Source of the DNA: an uncultured Bacteroidales bacterium
Lineage (GTDB): Bacteria; Bacteroidota; Bacteroidia; Bacteroidales; UBA932
DNA length: 7,049 nucleotides
Assembly (NCBI GenBank): GCA_946415795.1
Contig: CAMKTW010000090.1
Location: 1 to 7,049, forward strand
Reading direction: 5' to 3'
The notes under the pieces were generated by a model. It saw only the letters and a list, made by a program, of their open reading frames with translations, was not told the origin of the DNA and did no database searches. The translations under genes were made by a program, and so were the position numbers. Position 1 is the stretch's first letter. Each line of letters begins with the position of its first letter. Shown here piece after piece: positions 5,569-7,049 of the stretch.

Positions 5569-7049
5569 ATGCGAAAATTTTTTCTTTTGTTCACGTTCGC
5601 ACTTAATATTCTCGGGGGATGCATCCGTCCTTCGGATGGTATTCACACACTTGATATCTATGTCACAAGTGATATCCATGGTGCGTATCTGAGCCGTTAC
5701 TATCTTGACGACAGCGTCAAACCGAACTCTCTGTCAAAAGTGGCAACTGTGATTGATTCTGTCCGCAACAACACCGACGGGGTTATACTGATAGATAACG
5801 GAGATAATTTGCAGGGGGATAATGCCGCCTTTTACTATAATTTTGTGGATACGGCTGCCCGGCACATATTTGCCCGTGCCGCCAACTATCTTGACTACGA
5901 TGCAATAGTGGTTGGTAATCACGATATCGAGGCTGGCCACCAGGTATATGACAGGGTACGCAGGCAGTTCAACGCTCCGCTTCTGGCGGCAAACGCCATC
6001 CGTACCGAGGCGCCGGATAAGGGCTCCTGTTATTTCAATGAGTACACAATAATCAGAAGGGGTGGTCTCAAAGTGGCGATAATCGGCTTTACCAACCCCA
6101 ATGTCACCAGTTGGATCACCGAACCGCTTTATAGCGGGATGGAGTTCATAGACATCGCAAAGATGGCTCAAGAACTGGTCGATCGCGTTCACAGGAAAGA
6201 GCGCCCTGACTTTGTGATAGTCTCTATGCACAGCGGAAGCGGTTTGGAAGATGAGGCCGATTTTGAGGACGTCTCTCTCTATATGATGAAGAATCTCAAG
6301 GGTGTCGATATGGTGATAGGCGGGCACGACCATCGTCCTCTCGCAATCTGCGACTTTGACAAGGACCCGGACAACGACACTCCCACCGCATACGTGAATC
6401 CGGGCGCAAGGTGCATGAACCTCGGCCGGGCTCGCTTTGAAATTGAATTTAAGAGAGGAAGGCGCTGCAACACAGAGATTTCAACGGATATCATTTCGCT
6501 GGAAGACGTCCCTCCCAGCGAAGCCTTCGACGCAGAGTTTGAGGCCGATTACCAAAGGGTCAAGGCTTTCACAATGCAAGAGATATGCAGGGTTGGCAAA
6601 TCGTTTGACCTGAGCGATGCACTCCGCGGCCCGTCGGAGTATATGAATCTGCTGTATGACCTCCAGATGGATGTTACCGGAGCCGACATCACGTTTGCCG
6701 CTCCGCTGTCGTCTTATGGAGTAATCAGCCAGGGCGTAATGGTCTACAACGACCTTACTCTTCTTTATCCTTTTGAGAATAAGCTGTTTACCATACATCT
6801 TACTGGAGAGCAGATAAAGAATTATCTGGAATATTCATACGACCGGTGGATAAACCGTGAGGGACCTGCATATTGCTACGATTCTGCCGGAGGGTTGATT
6901 TACAAGGTTTACAGGCGCCGTCCTGCCGGCAAAAGGGTAGAGATAGTGTCGATGGAGAACGGTGAACCGTTCGATCCTGCCAAAACCTATACCGTTGCCA
7001 TCACATCTTATCGCGCAATGGGTGGCGACGGCCTCCTTAAGGAGGGTGC
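5569..7049 (+). CDS. Lipoprotein 5'-nucleotidase / 2',3'-cyclic phosphodiesterase family (3' end cut by window edge)
   Basis: The visible 493 residues form a surface or periplasmic nucleotide-hydrolysing enzyme of the UshA/CpdB family. A lipoprotein signal peptide (MRKFFLLFTFALNI, then L-G-G-C) places the lipidated Cys at 18. The metallophosphoesterase domain follows: S-D-I-H-G (Asp35, His37), N-G-D-N (Asp79), G-N-H-D-I-E (116-121), S-M-H-S-G (His221) and G-H-D-H (252-255), giving a complete two-metal set. The substrate-binding C-terminal domain starts near residue 338, with Y-P-F-E-N-K near 400 and S-Y-R-A-M-G-G-D-G at 480-488. Only a short tail should be missing beyond the edge. The ATG at 5569 is chosen because it directly gives the lipoprotein signal. 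It probably releases nucleosides from external nucleotides; the G-N-H-D-I-E-x-G-H form fits enzymes described as both nucleotidase and cyclic phosphodiesterase, so exact specificity is open. Confidence 0.9.
   Translation, partial: MRKFFLLFTFALNILGGCIRPSDGIHTLDIYVTSDIHGAYLSRYYLDDSVKPNSLSKVATVIDSVRNNTDGVILIDNGDNLQGDNAAFYYNFVDTAARHIFARAANYLDYDAIVVGNHDIEAGHQVYDRVRRQFNAPLLAANAIRTEAPDKGSCYFNEYTIIRRGGLKVAIIGFTNPNVTSWITEPLYSGMEFIDIAKMAQELVDRVHRKERPDFVIVSMHSGSGLEDEADFEDVSLYMMKNLKGVDMVIGGHDHRPLAICDFDKDPDNDTPTAYVNPGARCMNLGRARFEIEFKRGRRCNTEISTDIISLEDVPPSEAFDAEFEADYQRVKAFTMQEICRVGKSFDLSDALRGPSEYMNLLYDLQMDVTGADITFAAPLSSYGVISQGVMVYNDLTLLYPFENKLFTIHLTGEQIKNYLEYSYDRWINREGPAYCYDSAGGLIYKVYRRRPAGKRVEIVSMENGEPFDPAKTYTVAITSYRAMGGDGLLKEG

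Noticed and set aside
5622..5638. Six-base-pair hairpin (CATCCG, loop TCCTT, CGGATG) early in the nucleotidase gene
   Set aside because: It is short, lies within coding sequence just after the lipobox, competes with the overlapping palindrome GGATGCATCC, and has no U-tract; chance is likely.
1..7049. tRNA, rRNA, CRISPR, insertion sequence or defence system
   Set aside because: I found no cloverleaf-like segments, spaced repeats, transposase motifs or recognisable defence domains; every stretch over 300 bases is explained by genes or by the exonuclease remnant.

Overview
The window looks like a chromosomal segment of a Bacteroidota bacterium, most likely order Bacteroidales. The evidence is the absence of Shine-Dalgarno sequences before the genes, AT-rich leaders carrying -7 boxes of the Bacteroides type (TAnnTTTG), and protein families common in that group: secreted alpha/beta hydrolases with a PGGGY oxyanion motif, a lipoprotein 5'-nucleotidase and a DnaQ-like exonuclease remnant. 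Base composition is moderate and fairly even across the coding regions.

Layout. Bases 1-212 (minus) hold the N-terminal 70 residues of a beta-carbonic anhydrase that runs off the left edge. The gap of about 310 bases to the next intact gene is not empty. It holds a candidate promoter for the carbonic anhydrase and, on the plus strand, a start-less C-terminal remnant of a DnaQ/epsilon-type 3'-5' exonuclease ending at 468. A -7 box at 490-497 then opens a tight plus-strand operon with gaps of 4 and 3 bases: two tandem paralogous exported alpha/beta hydrolases (522-1556 and 1561-2580) and a fused 549-residue protein (2584-4233). The fused protein joins a compact glycerate 2-kinase to a complete ribonuclease HII. 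Its stop codon directly abuts the stop codon of a convergent minus-strand gene (4234-5508) for an adenosine deaminase of the ADGF/ADA2-like branch. A 60-base AT-rich divergent promoter region separates that gene from a plus-strand lipoprotein of the 5'-nucleotidase/2',3'-cyclic-nucleotide phosphodiesterase family (5569 onward), which is cut by the right edge.

How the genes may work together. The divergent pair forms a plausible nucleoside-scavenging module: the surface nucleotidase would release nucleosides from nucleotides, and the cytoplasmic deaminase would act on imported adenosine or a related nucleoside. The hydrolase operon could release ester-linked groups from glycans or other esters outside the cytoplasmic membrane. 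Its link to a glycerate kinase and RNase HII looks organisational rather than metabolic.

The most unusual observation is the glycerate kinase-RNase HII fusion. Next are the decayed exonuclease fragment and the divergence between the tandem hydrolases. I saw no tRNA, rRNA, CRISPR array, insertion sequence or convincing intrinsic terminator. I also found no clearly new multi-gene system.
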